From: Candidatus Firestoneibacteriota bacterium
GTDB taxonomy: Bacteria > Oederibacteriota > D2-FULL-39-29 > CAIOVX01
Length of the DNA stretch: 64,000 nt
NCBI GenBank assembly: GCA_903861835.1
Contig: CAIOVX010000011.1
Span: 1-64,000 of the forward strand
Reading direction: 5' to 3'
Each line of letters starts with the position of its first letter. The first letter of the stretch is position 1. The translations under genes and the position numbers were made by a program. Positions 1 to 7,563 of the stretch are shown piece by piece. A model generated the notes under the pieces. It was not told where the DNA came from and searched no databases. It worked only from the letters and a program-made list of their open reading frames with translations.

Positions 1-2
1 CA

Positions 3-230
3 ACTGACCAGAAAATAAAAGCCTGCGCTGTGGATGCAAACAACATTTGGAGCAGCTGGACTGTTTCAATCCCCGGATCCAATAAGACACGCGCGGTTGG
101 CGATCTTGCAAATGCCATCAATTATCTTAATGTGGCCATAAGCAAGACCCCGAACGGCGCTTCGGGAACAATGTATCCTCAAGTGCTTAGCATACTGCAG
201 AAAATACAAACTGCAGTTCAAGGTGTTTAA
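3..230 (+). CDS. 3' end of a protein of unknown function (5' cut by window edge)
   Basis: The reading frame is open from base 3 to the stop at 228-230, so the visible 75 codons are the C-terminal end of a gene that starts outside the window. An internal GTG at 30 is a possible start but has no Shine-Dalgarno. The visible part is polar and alanine-rich, with no membrane segment and no motif I recognise. It ends 13 bases before the next start, and a strong AAGGAGG lies between them, so the two genes are probably co-transcribed. Confidence 0.5.
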   Translation, partial: TDQKIKACAVDANNIWSSWTVSIPGSNKTRAVGDLANAINYLNVAISKTPNGASGTMYPQVLSILQKIQTAVQGV

Positions 231-243
231 AAAGGAGGCCTAA

Positions 244-1332
244 ATGAAAAAATTACTCGCAATAGCATTGATCCTTGTCTCCGCGGCCTCTTTTGCGGCG
301 GCAATAGCGCCGTTCGCGAATAATACCAGGGCGCTCGGAATGGGCGGAGCTTACACCGCTGTCGTCAACAACAGCGATTCAATGATGTGGAACCCGGCAG
401 GAACGGCAAAGGGTTCAGACTTTCACATCGACCTGCTTGACCTAAACATTGAAACCGACCAGAAGACGGTCGATTTCCTCACCTACTTCATCAATAACTC
501 AAGCGTGTTTACACAGAACATAAGCAGTTGGACCTCGAGCACTATCTCGACACTTTCCAATGCGAACATCAAACTGAATGTCTCTGATAAGTTCGCTATA
601 ACCGGAATCAACGGGTTCTTCGGCCTGGGGAATGTGGCAGTCGGCGCTTTTGCTATCGTTAACGCCAATGTGGCAACCAGCTACGATATACTGAACATCA
701 ACGCCAACATTAACGGCAGTATGGACCTGGTCGGCACCTTAAACATCAGCGGAATGATTGATTACGGCCTAAATGGCCTGTTTGATTCACTTCTTTCCGG
801 CACCCGTCTTGGCGCCGGCGTAACGGGCAAGCTCATCAACAGGTGGCAGATAAATGAAGTCAGGTCTGCCTTTGATATCTCCGGGCTTGATCCCAAGACC
901 ATGCTCAACAAGCTTTCAAACCCGACTCAGGGCTACGGCTTTGACCTCGGCGTAAATCTCTACCTTCCGGCGATTTCTTCCACTGTTTCTTTCGTCGGCA
1001 AGGATCTCTTTGAGGCCATCGGCGCTTCACCGGTAAACTCTTCCTGGAACCTCGGCTACGGCTTAAAGATAGCCCAGGGTTTTGTCGCCGATGTGGATGT
1101 TTATGATGTGCTCGGCAGCACTACACTCCTCAACAAACTGCACGCCGGCGCGGAAATTGATGTGCTTGCCGGTCTGCTCATCGTCAGGGGCGGCCTCTAC
1201 CAGGGCTATCCGTCTTTTGGATTTGACCTCTTAGGTTTCTTAAAGTATGCCGACTATGGCGTGGAACTTGGTACCTATCCCGGCCAGCTTGAGAACAGAT
1301 ACCACCGTCTCTCAATCTGTTTAGGACTATAA
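244..1332 (+). CDS. PorV/PorQ-like outer-membrane beta-barrel protein
   Basis: A 362-residue exported protein. Residues 1-20 are a signal peptide (Lys-Lys, hydrophobic core, small-residue cleavage site). It is followed by the family signature RALGMGGAYTAV at about residues 29-40 and WNPAGTA at about 49-55. These motifs mark the FadL-like barrels grouped as PorV/PorQ/UPF0164, which in Bacteroidetes shuttle type IX secretion substrates. The rest shows alternating hydrophobic and polar stretches typical of beta strands. The start is supported by AAGGAGG at 232-238. It may be a PorV-type shuttle or a simple porin of the same fold; sequence alone does not decide. A second member of the family lies at 12939-13796. 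Confidence 0.75.
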   Translation: MKKLLAIALILVSAASFAAAIAPFANNTRALGMGGAYTAVVNNSDSMMWNPAGTAKGSDFHIDLLDLNIETDQKTVDFLTYFINNSSVFTQNISSWTSSTISTLSNANIKLNVSDKFAITGINGFFGLGNVAVGAFAIVNANVATSYDILNINANINGSMDLVGTLNISGMIDYGLNGLFDSLLSGTRLGAGVTGKLINRWQINEVRSAFDISGLDPKTMLNKLSNPTQGYGFDLGVNLYLPAISSTVSFVGKDLFEAIGASPVNSSWNLGYGLKIAQGFVADVDVYDVLGSTTLLNKLHAGAEIDVLAGLLIVRGGLYQGYPSFGFDLLGFLKYADYGVELGTYPGQLENRYHRLSICLGL

Positions 1333-1338
1333 GTAAAA

Positions 1339-1418
1339 TTGCGCAGATTATGAAGTGCGATTACGCGGATTAGAACGCCTTTAATCTGCGTAATCTGTTT
1401 CTCTAATCTGAGTAATTA
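1339..1418. repeat. ATTACGCGGATTA-type inverted repeat, copy 1
   Basis: The spacer between the barrel gene and the riboswitch carries ATTACGCGGATTA (1360-1372) and its near-perfect reverse complement TAATCTGCGTAAT (1382-1394). They are flanked by degenerate copies at 1339-1350 and 1401-1418. The arms can form a hairpin. Two further copies with the same word order lie at 13888-13970 and 63009-63078, so this is a dispersed element. Confidence 0.75.
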
Positions 1419-1423
1419 TGAAA

Positions 1424-1504
1424 AAGGGGTGCTTTGGGGTAAAGCCCATTGCTGAGAACAAACCCTCTGAACCTGTACGGGTAATGCCGTCGAAGGGAAA
1501 CGAA
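1424..1504 (+). promoter_or_regulatory. TPP riboswitch (THI element)
   Basis: The stretch contains the conserved blocks of the thiamine pyrophosphate aptamer in order: GGGGTGCTTTGGGG near 1426-1439, GCTGAGA at 1451-1457, ACCCT-CTGAACCTG at about 1462-1475, and CGGGTAATGCCG at about 1478-1489, followed by GAAGGGAAA. The aptamer binds TPP and shuts off downstream expression. An intrinsic terminator follows immediately and the downstream genes are thiD2, thiE and thiC. Control is therefore most likely by premature transcription termination when TPP is abundant. Confidence 0.95.
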
Positions 1505-1516
1505 ATCGCTTTCTTT

Positions 1517-1556
1517 ACGGCCGCAGCTCGCAAGGGTTGCGGCCGTATTCTTTTTT
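1517..1556 (+). terminator. Intrinsic terminator of the TPP riboswitch expression platform
   Basis: ACGGCCGCA (1517-1525) pairs perfectly with TGCGGCCGT (1538-1546), followed by a T-rich tail at 1548-1556. It lies between the TPP aptamer and the thiD2 start, as expected for a transcription-attenuating expression platform. Confidence 0.9.
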
Positions 1557-1567
1557 AAGGGGCGGGA

Positions 1568-1969
1568 ATGGACAAGAAAACGCTTTACCGTGTTATAGAT
1601 GTAAATGTTAACCGCGCTAGGGAGGGCTGCCGCGTGGTTGAGGATATCTTGCGTTTCTATTATAACGACAGAAAACTGGCAGCCGCCTTGAAAGCTGTAA
1701 GGCACTCGCTTTCAAAAAGTTTCGATGCTTTCCTGCTTCTTGAATACCGCGCTTCGGGAAAGGATGTCGGCCGCCCCGCGGGCTACGACAGGAAACTCAA
1801 GAAGAGCACCCTCAAGGGCCTGGCGCTCGCGAATCTCATACGCGCGCAGGAATCAACCCGCGTGCTGGAAGAGTTCGCTAAACTCGCGGGAAAGAAGAGC
1901 GCTAAATTCAAGGAGCTAAGATTTAAACTCTATGAACTCGAAAAAAGCATACTTAAAAAAATTAAATAA
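1568..1969 (+). CDS. thiD2: Stand-alone ThiD2-like domain protein (putative HMP-P kinase, thiamine pathway)
   Basis: The 133 residues match the domain usually fused to the N-terminus of ThiE in cyanobacteria and many anaerobes (ThiD2, Pfam PF17792 as I recall). The hallmarks are VNRAREGCRVVED near the N-terminus and ANLIRAQESTRVLEEF in the second half, plus the LRFKLYELEK helix at the end. The family is reported to phosphorylate hydroxymethylpyrimidine phosphate. Here it is a separate gene whose last 38 bases overlap thiE in another frame, so the usual fusion is split or frameshifted. The start ATG at 1568 follows AAGGGG at about 1557-1562. It sits directly behind the TPP riboswitch. The domain assignment is secure; the kinase activity rests on published work on homologues. 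Confidence 0.8.
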   Translation: MDKKTLYRVIDVNVNRAREGCRVVEDILRFYYNDRKLAAALKAVRHSLSKSFDAFLLLEYRASGKDVGRPAGYDRKLKKSTLKGLALANLIRAQESTRVLEEFAKLAGKKSAKFKELRFKLYELEKSILKKIK

Positions 1970-2576
1970 GGGCCTCTATGTGATAATAGATCCTGATTTC
2001 TGCAAGGCGGATCCTGTTTCCACAGCAAAGGCAGCCCTTTCAGGAGGAGCCGAAGTTTTTCAACTGCGCTGCAAGGGACGTTCCTACGCGAGGACGCTTG
2101 AGCTTGCCAGCCGCCTCTCTTTGCTTTGCGCGAAACACGGGGCCTTATTTATAATGAACGACGACCCCAAGATTGCCGCTGCTGTTAACGCGGGCGGAGT
2201 GCATCTCGGGCAGGATGATATGCCGGCGGCAGAAGCGAAGAAGATATTTAACGGTATTATCGGCGTTTCGGCCTACAAGGACAAAGAGATACGGCAGGCA
2301 ATAGCCGATAAAGTTGATTACTACGGGTTTGGCCCGGTCTTTAAGACCTTGACTAAGAAAGGTCTGCCTCCGGTGAAAGGACTGCTCCGCCTTGCCCGAG
2401 TCGCTAAGAAGTTTTCTTCCCTGCCGGTAGTTGCAATTGGCGGCATAAATGAGAATAATATCGCAAAAGTTTTTAAGGCTGGGGCGGCTTCCGCGTCGCT
2501 GATTACAGCGGTGTGTTCGGCGGGTAACCCGGAAGAGGCAACGAGAAGGCTGATAGCAAAAATTATTCGTCGATAG
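1932..2576 (+). CDS. thiE: Thiamine-phosphate synthase
   Basis: ThiE joins hydroxymethylpyrimidine diphosphate and thiazole phosphate to make thiamine phosphate. The 214 residues form a TIM barrel with the family motifs QLRCKGRS (about residues 37-44), MNDDPKIAAAVNAGGVHLGQDD (about 75-96), GVSAY, and the C-terminal phosphate-binding VAIGGINENN. Length is normal for the family. The start ATG lies inside the end of thiD2; AGGAG at 1911-1915 is 16 bases upstream, so translational coupling to thiD2 is likely. Part of the TPP-riboswitch operon. Confidence 0.93.
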   Translation: MNSKKAYLKKLNKGLYVIIDPDFCKADPVSTAKAALSGGAEVFQLRCKGRSYARTLELASRLSLLCAKHGALFIMNDDPKIAAAVNAGGVHLGQDDMPAAEAKKIFNGIIGVSAYKDKEIRQAIADKVDYYGFGPVFKTLTKKGLPPVKGLLRLARVAKKFSSLPVVAIGGINENNIAKVFKAGAASASLITAVCSAGNPEEATRRLIAKIIRR

Positions 2577-2602
2577 TTGACGGCAATCACATAGGAGCCC
2601 AA

Positions 2603-3868
2603 ATGACCCAGATTGAAATCGCCCGTAAGGGCAAGTACTCGAAAGAGATGTTGAAGGTCGCAAAGGATGAGCAGGTCTCAAAGGAATACATTCGCAAGAA
2701 TATAGCCGAGGGAAAAATAGTAATAACATCAAACATTAAGCACAGGCCCAAGAAGGTTGTCGGCATCGGTAAGGGCCTTTCCACAAAGGTTAATGTCAAT
2801 ATCGGAACTTCCTCGGTCAGGCCCAATCTGCCGCTTGAGATGAAAAAACTTGCAATCGCCTTAAAGCACGGGGCGGACGCGGTAATGGATTTAAGCACGG
2901 GCGGAGACCTCGATAAGAACCGCAAGCTCGTCATCAAGGGCTCGGACATCGCGGTTGGGACAGTCCCTCTTTATCAGGCAATGGTAAAAGTGGTGAGCAA
3001 AGGCGGTTCTCTGCCGGACATCACGGGCGACGATATGATGGAAGCCGTCATTGCTCACATCAAAGACGGTGTTGATTTTGTCACAGTCCATTGCGGCGTC
3101 ACGAGAGAGACAATAGAGCGGATGAAGCAGGAAGGACGGATTGCCGGCATAGTCAGCAGAGGCGGTTCCTTTATCGCGGAATGGATGCACCTAACGGGCA
3201 AGCAGAACCCTCTCTACGAGAGGTATGACGAAATCCTTGAAATAGCGAAGGCCTATGACTGCACTTTGAGTCTGGGGGACGGCCTTCGCCCGGGCTGCGG
3301 CGCGGACGCGACTGACAGGGCCCAGCTCCACGAGCTCATCACGCTAGGCGAGCTTGCAGACAGGGCTGTTAAGGCAGGAGTTCAGGTTATGATAGAAGGA
3401 CCCGGCCATGTGCCTCTAAAGCAGGTGGAAGCAAATATGCTCCTGCAGAAGCGCCTCTGCCACGAAGTGCCCTTTTATGTGCTCGGTCCTCTGGTTACGG
3501 ATATCGCGCCGGGCTACGATCATATTACATCTGCTATCGGCGGCGCCATCGCCGGAGCGGCTGGCGCTGACTTCTTGTGCTATGTAACTCCGTCGGAACA
3601 TCTGCGCCTTCCGGATGTTGAAGATGTAAGGATGGGAACCATCGCTTCAAAAATAGCGGCCCACGTGGCGGATATAGCCAAGGGAGTTCCAGGCGCGGCT
3701 GAGAGAGACAGAAATATGTCAATTGCCAGGAAGGCGCTTGACTGGGAAGGACAGGAGAAATACGCGCTTGACCCCTACATCATCAGGAAACTCAGGAAAG
3801 GCGGCAAAATCCTGGACGGCGCTTGCAGTATGTGCGGGAAGTATTGTGCGATGAAAAGAAAAACATAA
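2603..3868 (+). CDS. thiC: Phosphomethylpyrimidine synthase ThiC (short form)
   Basis: A radical SAM enzyme converting aminoimidazole ribotide to hydroxymethylpyrimidine phosphate. Recognised from NVNIGTSS (about residues 64-71), DLSTGGDLD, FVTVHCGVTRE, EGPGHVP, and the C-terminal cluster-binding cysteines C408, C411 and C415. That spacing is CX2CX3C, one residue shorter than the CX2CX4C of the long enterobacterial-type enzyme. At 421 residues it lacks the long N-terminal domain, as in many anaerobes and archaea. The paralogue BzaF (benzimidazole synthesis) is possible in principle, but placement behind a TPP riboswitch and thiE supports ThiC. ATG follows GGAGCCC at 2593-2599. Confidence 0.93.
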   Translation: MTQIEIARKGKYSKEMLKVAKDEQVSKEYIRKNIAEGKIVITSNIKHRPKKVVGIGKGLSTKVNVNIGTSSVRPNLPLEMKKLAIALKHGADAVMDLSTGGDLDKNRKLVIKGSDIAVGTVPLYQAMVKVVSKGGSLPDITGDDMMEAVIAHIKDGVDFVTVHCGVTRETIERMKQEGRIAGIVSRGGSFIAEWMHLTGKQNPLYERYDEILEIAKAYDCTLSLGDGLRPGCGADATDRAQLHELITLGELADRAVKAGVQVMIEGPGHVPLKQVEANMLLQKRLCHEVPFYVLGPLVTDIAPGYDHITSAIGGAIAGAAGADFLCYVTPSEHLRLPDVEDVRMGTIASKIAAHVADIAKGVPGAAERDRNMSIARKALDWEGQEKYALDPYIIRKLRKGGKILDGACSMCGKYCAMKRKT

Positions 3869-4467
3869 AAGCGGATTGTTCATAACGTTCATAAGGTTTA
3901 TAGGCCACACTTCGTGTGTCCTGTTTTGTGAGGTATGATATAATTAATGCCGGACTCCGTCCGGCATAGCAAAATAACGTTTATAACGTAAAACGAAGGC
4001 AAGAACAAAAGACAAAAATAAAAAGGCTGTCTTGAAGGCTATTGAATCAAACGTGCTTGATTTTGTTTTACGTTATAAACGTTAAGAACGTTACGAACGT
4101 TATAAACGACACAAGTATTTTGAAGAGCTGATTAAAAAGAAATCAGTATTTAGTCCGCTTAAAGGTTTGCTTTCGAAGTAGTTTTTGTCTTTACCTTATG
4201 AAACTCTGCGGCCTGAAGGCCGGAGTTTCTCTTTAGAGGTGTGTTAATCTTATTCATGCCGGATTCATCCTCACCCTCAAGGGTGAGGTTTTCTCCGGCA
4301 TCTGAAAGATAAACCTTATGAACCTTATAACCTTATAAACTTCTATTGGTTTTGTTCAGGCTGTAGCCTTACGTTACAAACGTTAAGTACGTTCCGAACC
4401 CTTATTAGTTTTATTTCGCCTTTCGCTTTACGTTACAAACGTTAAGAACGTTACGAACGTTATAAAC
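3869..4467. repeat. Gene-free block with several AACGTT-array elements and hairpins
   Basis: This 590-base spacer holds no convincing gene. It contains two near-identical full AACGTT arrays (4068-4107 and 4428-4467), a partial array (4371-4397), short fragments (3890-3898, 3976-3990) and a decayed run based on CCTTATAA (4312-4340). In the full arrays the palindrome AACGTT recurs every 9 bp, separated by the triplets AAG, ACG and ATA. It also has hairpins at 3947-3967 (ATGCCGGAC/GTCCGGCAT), 4203-4228 (CGGCC/GGCCG) and a nested one at 4256-4301. The last array runs into the 3' end of the minus-strand gene at 4460. Confidence 0.85.
4256..4301. repeat. Nested inverted repeat in the gene-free block
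   Basis: ATGCCGGA (4256-4263) pairs with TCCGGCAT (4294-4301), and inside them CCTCACCCT (4269-4277) pairs with AGGGTGAGG (4280-4288). The outer word GCCGGA/TCCGGC also makes the separate hairpin at 3947-3967, so these look like members of one hairpin family. Confidence 0.7.
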
Positions 4468-5005
4468 CTTTATTCGTTTTTAGTTTGTTTATCTTATCCC
4501 TTAATTTCGCCGCTTCCTCGTAATTTTCCCCTTCAATGAGCGCGTTTAATTGGGCCTGCAGAGTTGTGAGTTGTTTTGAGATGTCATCATCGTGCGGCGC
4601 TTCGGAAGTCCCGGCTCTGTCAAAAATATCATTGGCCACAAGTATCGGCGCATGCGCGCGAAGCGCGACCGCTATTGCGTCGCTTGGCCTGCAATCTATT
4701 TCCTTGGAACCGGTTTCAGACCGCAGTGAAAGCACAGCGTAATAAGTGTTTTCCTTGAGGCTTATTATGGCGGCTTTAGTTACAATATAGCCGAGTTCTT
4801 CAATGACATTCTTCAGCAGGTCGTGGGTTGCAGGCCGCGGAAGTTTCTGGTTCTCAAGCTCCATGGCTATGGCTTGCGCCTCAAAAGGCCCTATGTAGAT
4901 AGGCAGCCACCTGTTATTAGCGTCATCCCTGATAATTACAGCGAAGCCCCTGCTTGCGGGATCCACCACAACTCCTTGTATTTTTACCGGCAATAAATCG
5001 TTCAT
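4460..5005 (-). CDS. Bifunctional nuclease family protein (DUF151) with C-terminal UVR motif
   Basis: A soluble protein of 181 residues from the ATG at 5005. The first ~130 residues match the DUF151/BFN domain (VVVDPASRGFAVIIRDD near the N-terminus, WLPIYIGPFEAQAIA, and RPSDAIAVALRAHAPI). Members have been reported to have DNase/RNase activity, but the physiological role is unclear. Residues ~145-175 form a UVR motif (LNALIEGENYEEAAKLRDKI), a helical hairpin seen in UvrB/UvrC and McsA. A longer frame would start at TTG 5011, but that codon lies inside the -10 element, so ATG 5005 is preferred and the mRNA is probably leaderless. The last codons and stop come from an AACGTT repeat. Confidence 0.85.
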   Translation of the reverse strand: MNDLLPVKIQGVVVDPASRGFAVIIRDDANNRWLPIYIGPFEAQAIAMELENQKLPRPATHDLLKNVIEELGYIVTKAAIISLKENTYYAVLSLRSETGSKEIDCRPSDAIAVALRAHAPILVANDIFDRAGTSEAPHDDDISKQLTTLQAQLNALIEGENYEEAAKLRDKINKLKTNKGL

Positions 5006-5010
5006 AGACA

Positions 5011-5039
5011 ATTATAACAAAAAGCGGTCTTTAGCGCAA
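5011..5039 (-). promoter_or_regulatory. Extended -10 promoter of the DUF151 gene
   Basis: On the minus strand TTGCGC (5039-5034), 17 bases, then TATAAT (5016-5011), preceded by TG one base upstream (TGTTATAAT). The -10 ends 5 bases before the ATG at 5005, so transcription would begin at or beside the start codon. Confidence 0.7.
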
Positions 5040-5057
5040 TGACGTGCTAAATTGAGG

Positions 5058-5086
5058 TTGAATATTTATTCCAATTCTGTGATAAT
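5058..5086 (+). promoter_or_regulatory. Promoter of the esterase gene, start site at the ATG
   Basis: TTGAAT (5058-5063), a 17-base spacer and GATAAT (5081-5086) with an extended TGT just before it. The predicted transcription start falls on or next to the ATG at 5092 and there is no Shine-Dalgarno. It is divergent from the promoter at 5011-5039. Confidence 0.7.
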
Positions 5087-5091
5087 TTGTT

Positions 5092-5973
5092 ATGGTCGAG
5101 AGAAAAAGCATACCTGTTTGCCTGGCTTTGTGTCTCACCGCTCTGCTGCACCCCGGTCTTTCCTTCGCATTTAGAGTTCCGAAAGACATCCAATTTAGCG
5201 GAAATATTCAGTATGGAAAGGCCGGCGAACAGGCGCTCTATTTAGACCTCTACTCCCCAAAGGAAAGGCCATCCGCAAAACTGCCGGTTATAGTGATTAT
5301 TCACGGCGGGGGCTGGTACCAGGGTGACAAGGCGGATCACGCGGATATTGCCTGTTATCTGTCTTCCTGCGGTTATGCGGTTGCTTCCATAAATTACAGA
5401 TTTCTTACCGAGGAATTATTCCCCGCCTGCCTGAATGATTCGGTCGCTTCAATCCTTTGGGCTAAGGATAATGCGGATAAATACGGTTTTGACTCCTCGC
5501 GGGTAGGCCTTTTTGGGGATTCGGCCGGCGGACATCTGGTCCTAATGAGCGCTTTTGCCGGGGACAAGTTTTCTCCCGACAAGCGGAGCATTAAAGACTC
5601 AGTAAAATGTGTCTGCGCGTGGTATCCTGTAAGTGATCTTACGACTTGGTATTATGAAAAAAACAGAAAACTGCCTCCGGAACTGCTGGGAGGATTCCCT
5701 CTTACTATGGCTGAAGCCTACAAAGAGGCATCACCTGCTTTCTATGTCTCAAAGGATGTGCCGCCGGCGCTGATATTTCACGGAGAGGAAGATGACATTG
5801 TGCCTATTAAACAGACTGAAACTCTTAAGGGGCTGATGGAGAAAACCGGAGCGGATTGCACTTTTGTCAGGATCAGCAAGGCCGGACACGGGTTTACTTC
5901 TGCGGGTATCTCTCCTGCTTACGGCTCCATACTGAATTCTATGACAAATTTCTTTAACCGTCATCTTAAATAG
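5092..5973 (+). CDS. Secreted alpha/beta-hydrolase (acetyl-esterase / BD-FAE type)
   Basis: A 293-residue exported hydrolase. Residues 1-26 are a signal peptide. The oxyanion motif HGGGW is at about residues 69-73, the nucleophile elbow GDSAGG is at about 142-147, and the acid and histidine of the triad are likely EDD near 230 and GHGF near 268. This pattern is that of the hormone-sensitive-lipase/BD-FAE families, which remove acetyl or other acyl groups from polysaccharides or small esters. Substrate cannot be told. It is followed 22 bases later by another exported protein, and the pair could act on the same extracellular polymer. Confidence 0.82.
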   Translation: MVERKSIPVCLALCLTALLHPGLSFAFRVPKDIQFSGNIQYGKAGEQALYLDLYSPKERPSAKLPVIVIIHGGGWYQGDKADHADIACYLSSCGYAVASINYRFLTEELFPACLNDSVASILWAKDNADKYGFDSSRVGLFGDSAGGHLVLMSAFAGDKFSPDKRSIKDSVKCVCAWYPVSDLTTWYYEKNRKLPPELLGGFPLTMAEAYKEASPAFYVSKDVPPALIFHGEEDDIVPIKQTETLKGLMEKTGADCTFVRISKAGHGFTSAGISPAYGSILNSMTNFFNRHLK

Positions 5974-5995
5974 CAGTTTTGGGGAGAGGGAGTAT

Positions 5996-7345
5996 ATAAA
6001 AAAACTATTAGGTGTTTTGGCTCTGCTGTGTTTCGTTCCTGCCGTTCCCGCTTTCTCACAGGAAATTGCTCCTCCTATTCCTTCGCTTTCCCAGTGGGAA
6101 GACAATATGAAATCCTGCGGCAAAAAGTTTATGTCAACTCCGATCAACGGGAAAGCCAACGAGACCCTGGTCTGGTACTATGACGGAATAAAGGTCTATT
6201 ACCAGATAGCAGAATATACAAAAGATAAAAGCTGGCTTGCGGGGGCAATGACTTGCCGGAACTGGTACCGCGATAAATTTATATTCGGCAGGCCTTCCCA
6301 CGTTGACGGCTGGAGAATGTTTCCGCACGGGCTGATGTTGGACTATATGAAGACCGCGGACGAGAATGATAAGAAGGCAGTAGGAATAATGGAGAAGAAC
6401 GGCGCCTTCTCGGACAGGAGTATTGACTATGCTAAAAACTCCACCTACAACCTGAAATCCGCAGAGCTTAGCAGGGAGGTCGCCTACAACATAAATGTCC
6501 ACGTGGTAGCATCTGCCCTGGGTGTCGCAAGCTTCAGCAAGCCGGATCCCTATATTGATATCGCGCTCGGGCACATAAAATGCTGGAACGATTGGATGAA
6601 AAGCCGCGCTGCTTCTTTCCCTACAATGTCGGACGGCGGCAAGACAGGATTCCAGCCCTTTATGGCCGGGCTGACCTCTGAAGCTTTGATACGCTATTAC
6701 GAGAGCAAGGACGCGGACGCCGGCAAGAAAAAAGAGATAATAGCTGCGATAACGGAGTTGGCGAACCTTATGTGGGACGCGGCTTTCCTGAACGGCCAAA
6801 ACACGTTCTATTATGAGAGCAACAAAAAGGTGCCGGCTCCGGACCTTAACCTGCTTATCTGCCCGCTCTACGGCTGGCTTTGGCACAGGACCGGGGATAA
6901 GAGTTTTATAGACAAGGGAGACAAGCTCTTTGTCGGAGGAGTTGCCGGCGCCTATCTTAGCGGAGGCAAGCAGTTCAGCCAGAACTACCGCTGGTCTTTT
7001 GATTATGTTAAGTGGAGAAAGGATCCGGTAGATCTTGATGCGGGCGCCGTCGCTGCAGAGAAGGGAAGAAGAGCCGCGCAACTGAAGCGCGTCAGCGTCT
7101 TTCCGAACCCTTATAGGGTCGGCAGCGGGATGAAGCTGGTGATAGATTATATTTTTCCGGGATGCATTTTTACCATAAATGATGCTTCCGGTAAGAAGGT
7201 AATAGAGTTGAATTTCGGCAAGAAGGCCTATCTCGAATGGGACGGGATGCTGGCAAAGGATTCCCCGCTCCCCGCCGGAACTTATTCATATGCGATAAAA
7301 ACCCCCGATGGCTTGGAAAAAACCGGGAAGTTAGAGGTTAAGTAG
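5996..7345 (+). CDS. Secreted protein with FlgD-like C-terminal domain; apparent ATA start
   Basis: The frame begins with a normal signal peptide only if translation starts at ATA (5996-5998), read as Met followed by KKLLGVLALLC. GGGGAG (5981-5986) lies 9 bases upstream of this codon. The first standard codon is TTG at 6017, which cuts off the Lys-Lys and half of the signal peptide. The body (about residues 30-350) is rich in Trp and Tyr and contains helical repeats reminiscent of alpha/alpha-barrel glycan-active proteins, but I cannot name a family. The last ~85 residues, from VFPNPYRVG, form a FlgD/type IX-like Ig domain. A 315-codon frame on the opposite strand is a shadow. Confidence 0.75.
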   Translation: MKKLLGVLALLCFVPAVPAFSQEIAPPIPSLSQWEDNMKSCGKKFMSTPINGKANETLVWYYDGIKVYYQIAEYTKDKSWLAGAMTCRNWYRDKFIFGRPSHVDGWRMFPHGLMLDYMKTADENDKKAVGIMEKNGAFSDRSIDYAKNSTYNLKSAELSREVAYNINVHVVASALGVASFSKPDPYIDIALGHIKCWNDWMKSRAASFPTMSDGGKTGFQPFMAGLTSEALIRYYESKDADAGKKKEIIAAITELANLMWDAAFLNGQNTFYYESNKKVPAPDLNLLICPLYGWLWHRTGDKSFIDKGDKLFVGGVAGAYLSGGKQFSQNYRWSFDYVKWRKDPVDLDAGAVAAEKGRRAAQLKRVSVFPNPYRVGSGMKLVIDYIFPGCIFTINDASGKKVIELNFGKKAYLEWDGMLAKDSPLPAGTYSYAIKTPDGLEKTGKLEVK

Positions 7346-7348
7346 ATG

Positions 7349-7450
7349 GTTTGTAACGTTTCTAAAGTTCTTAACGTTTGTAACGAAAACAAACAAGGAA
7401 ATAGGAATGGATCTTGCCTTACGTTATAAACTTTATAAACGTTAAGAACG
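7349..7450. repeat. AACGTT elements in head-to-head arrangement
   Basis: The left copy (about 7350-7386) is in reverse orientation (TTTGTAACGTT...TTCTTAACG) and the right copy (7419-7457) is in forward orientation (TTACGTTATAAAC...GTTAAGAACG). The pair is a long imperfect inverted repeat around a ~30-base loop that could fold after the preceding gene stops. The remaining spacer up to 7563 is AT-rich, with a TATAAT at 7534-7539. Confidence 0.75.
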
Positions 7451-7563
7451 TTACAAACTTAAATTGAATTTTTCTTGATAATATGCGTTTTATAATGTAA
7501 TATTTCTTACAAACAGCGCCTAACAAAAAGTAGTATAATATGAGATGATTCAAGGAGGTTTTT

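Noticed and set aside
2145-2732. 195-codon open frame on the minus strand across thiE and thiC
   Set aside because: Opposite-strand shadow of two well-conserved thiamine genes; no ribosome site or family match.
3939-3989. Short open frame after TATAAT, starting ATG 3947
   Set aside because: Only about 14 codons, made of a hairpin and an AACGTT fragment; no conservation evidence and too close to the -10.
4068-4467. AACGTT arrays as a CRISPR array
   Set aside because: The period is 9 bp with no unique spacers of 25-40 bp and no cas gene nearby.
6134-7081. 315-codon open frame on the minus strand
   Set aside because: It lies fully inside the plus-strand secreted protein, which has a signal peptide, ribosome site and a known C-terminal domain; the minus frame has none of these.
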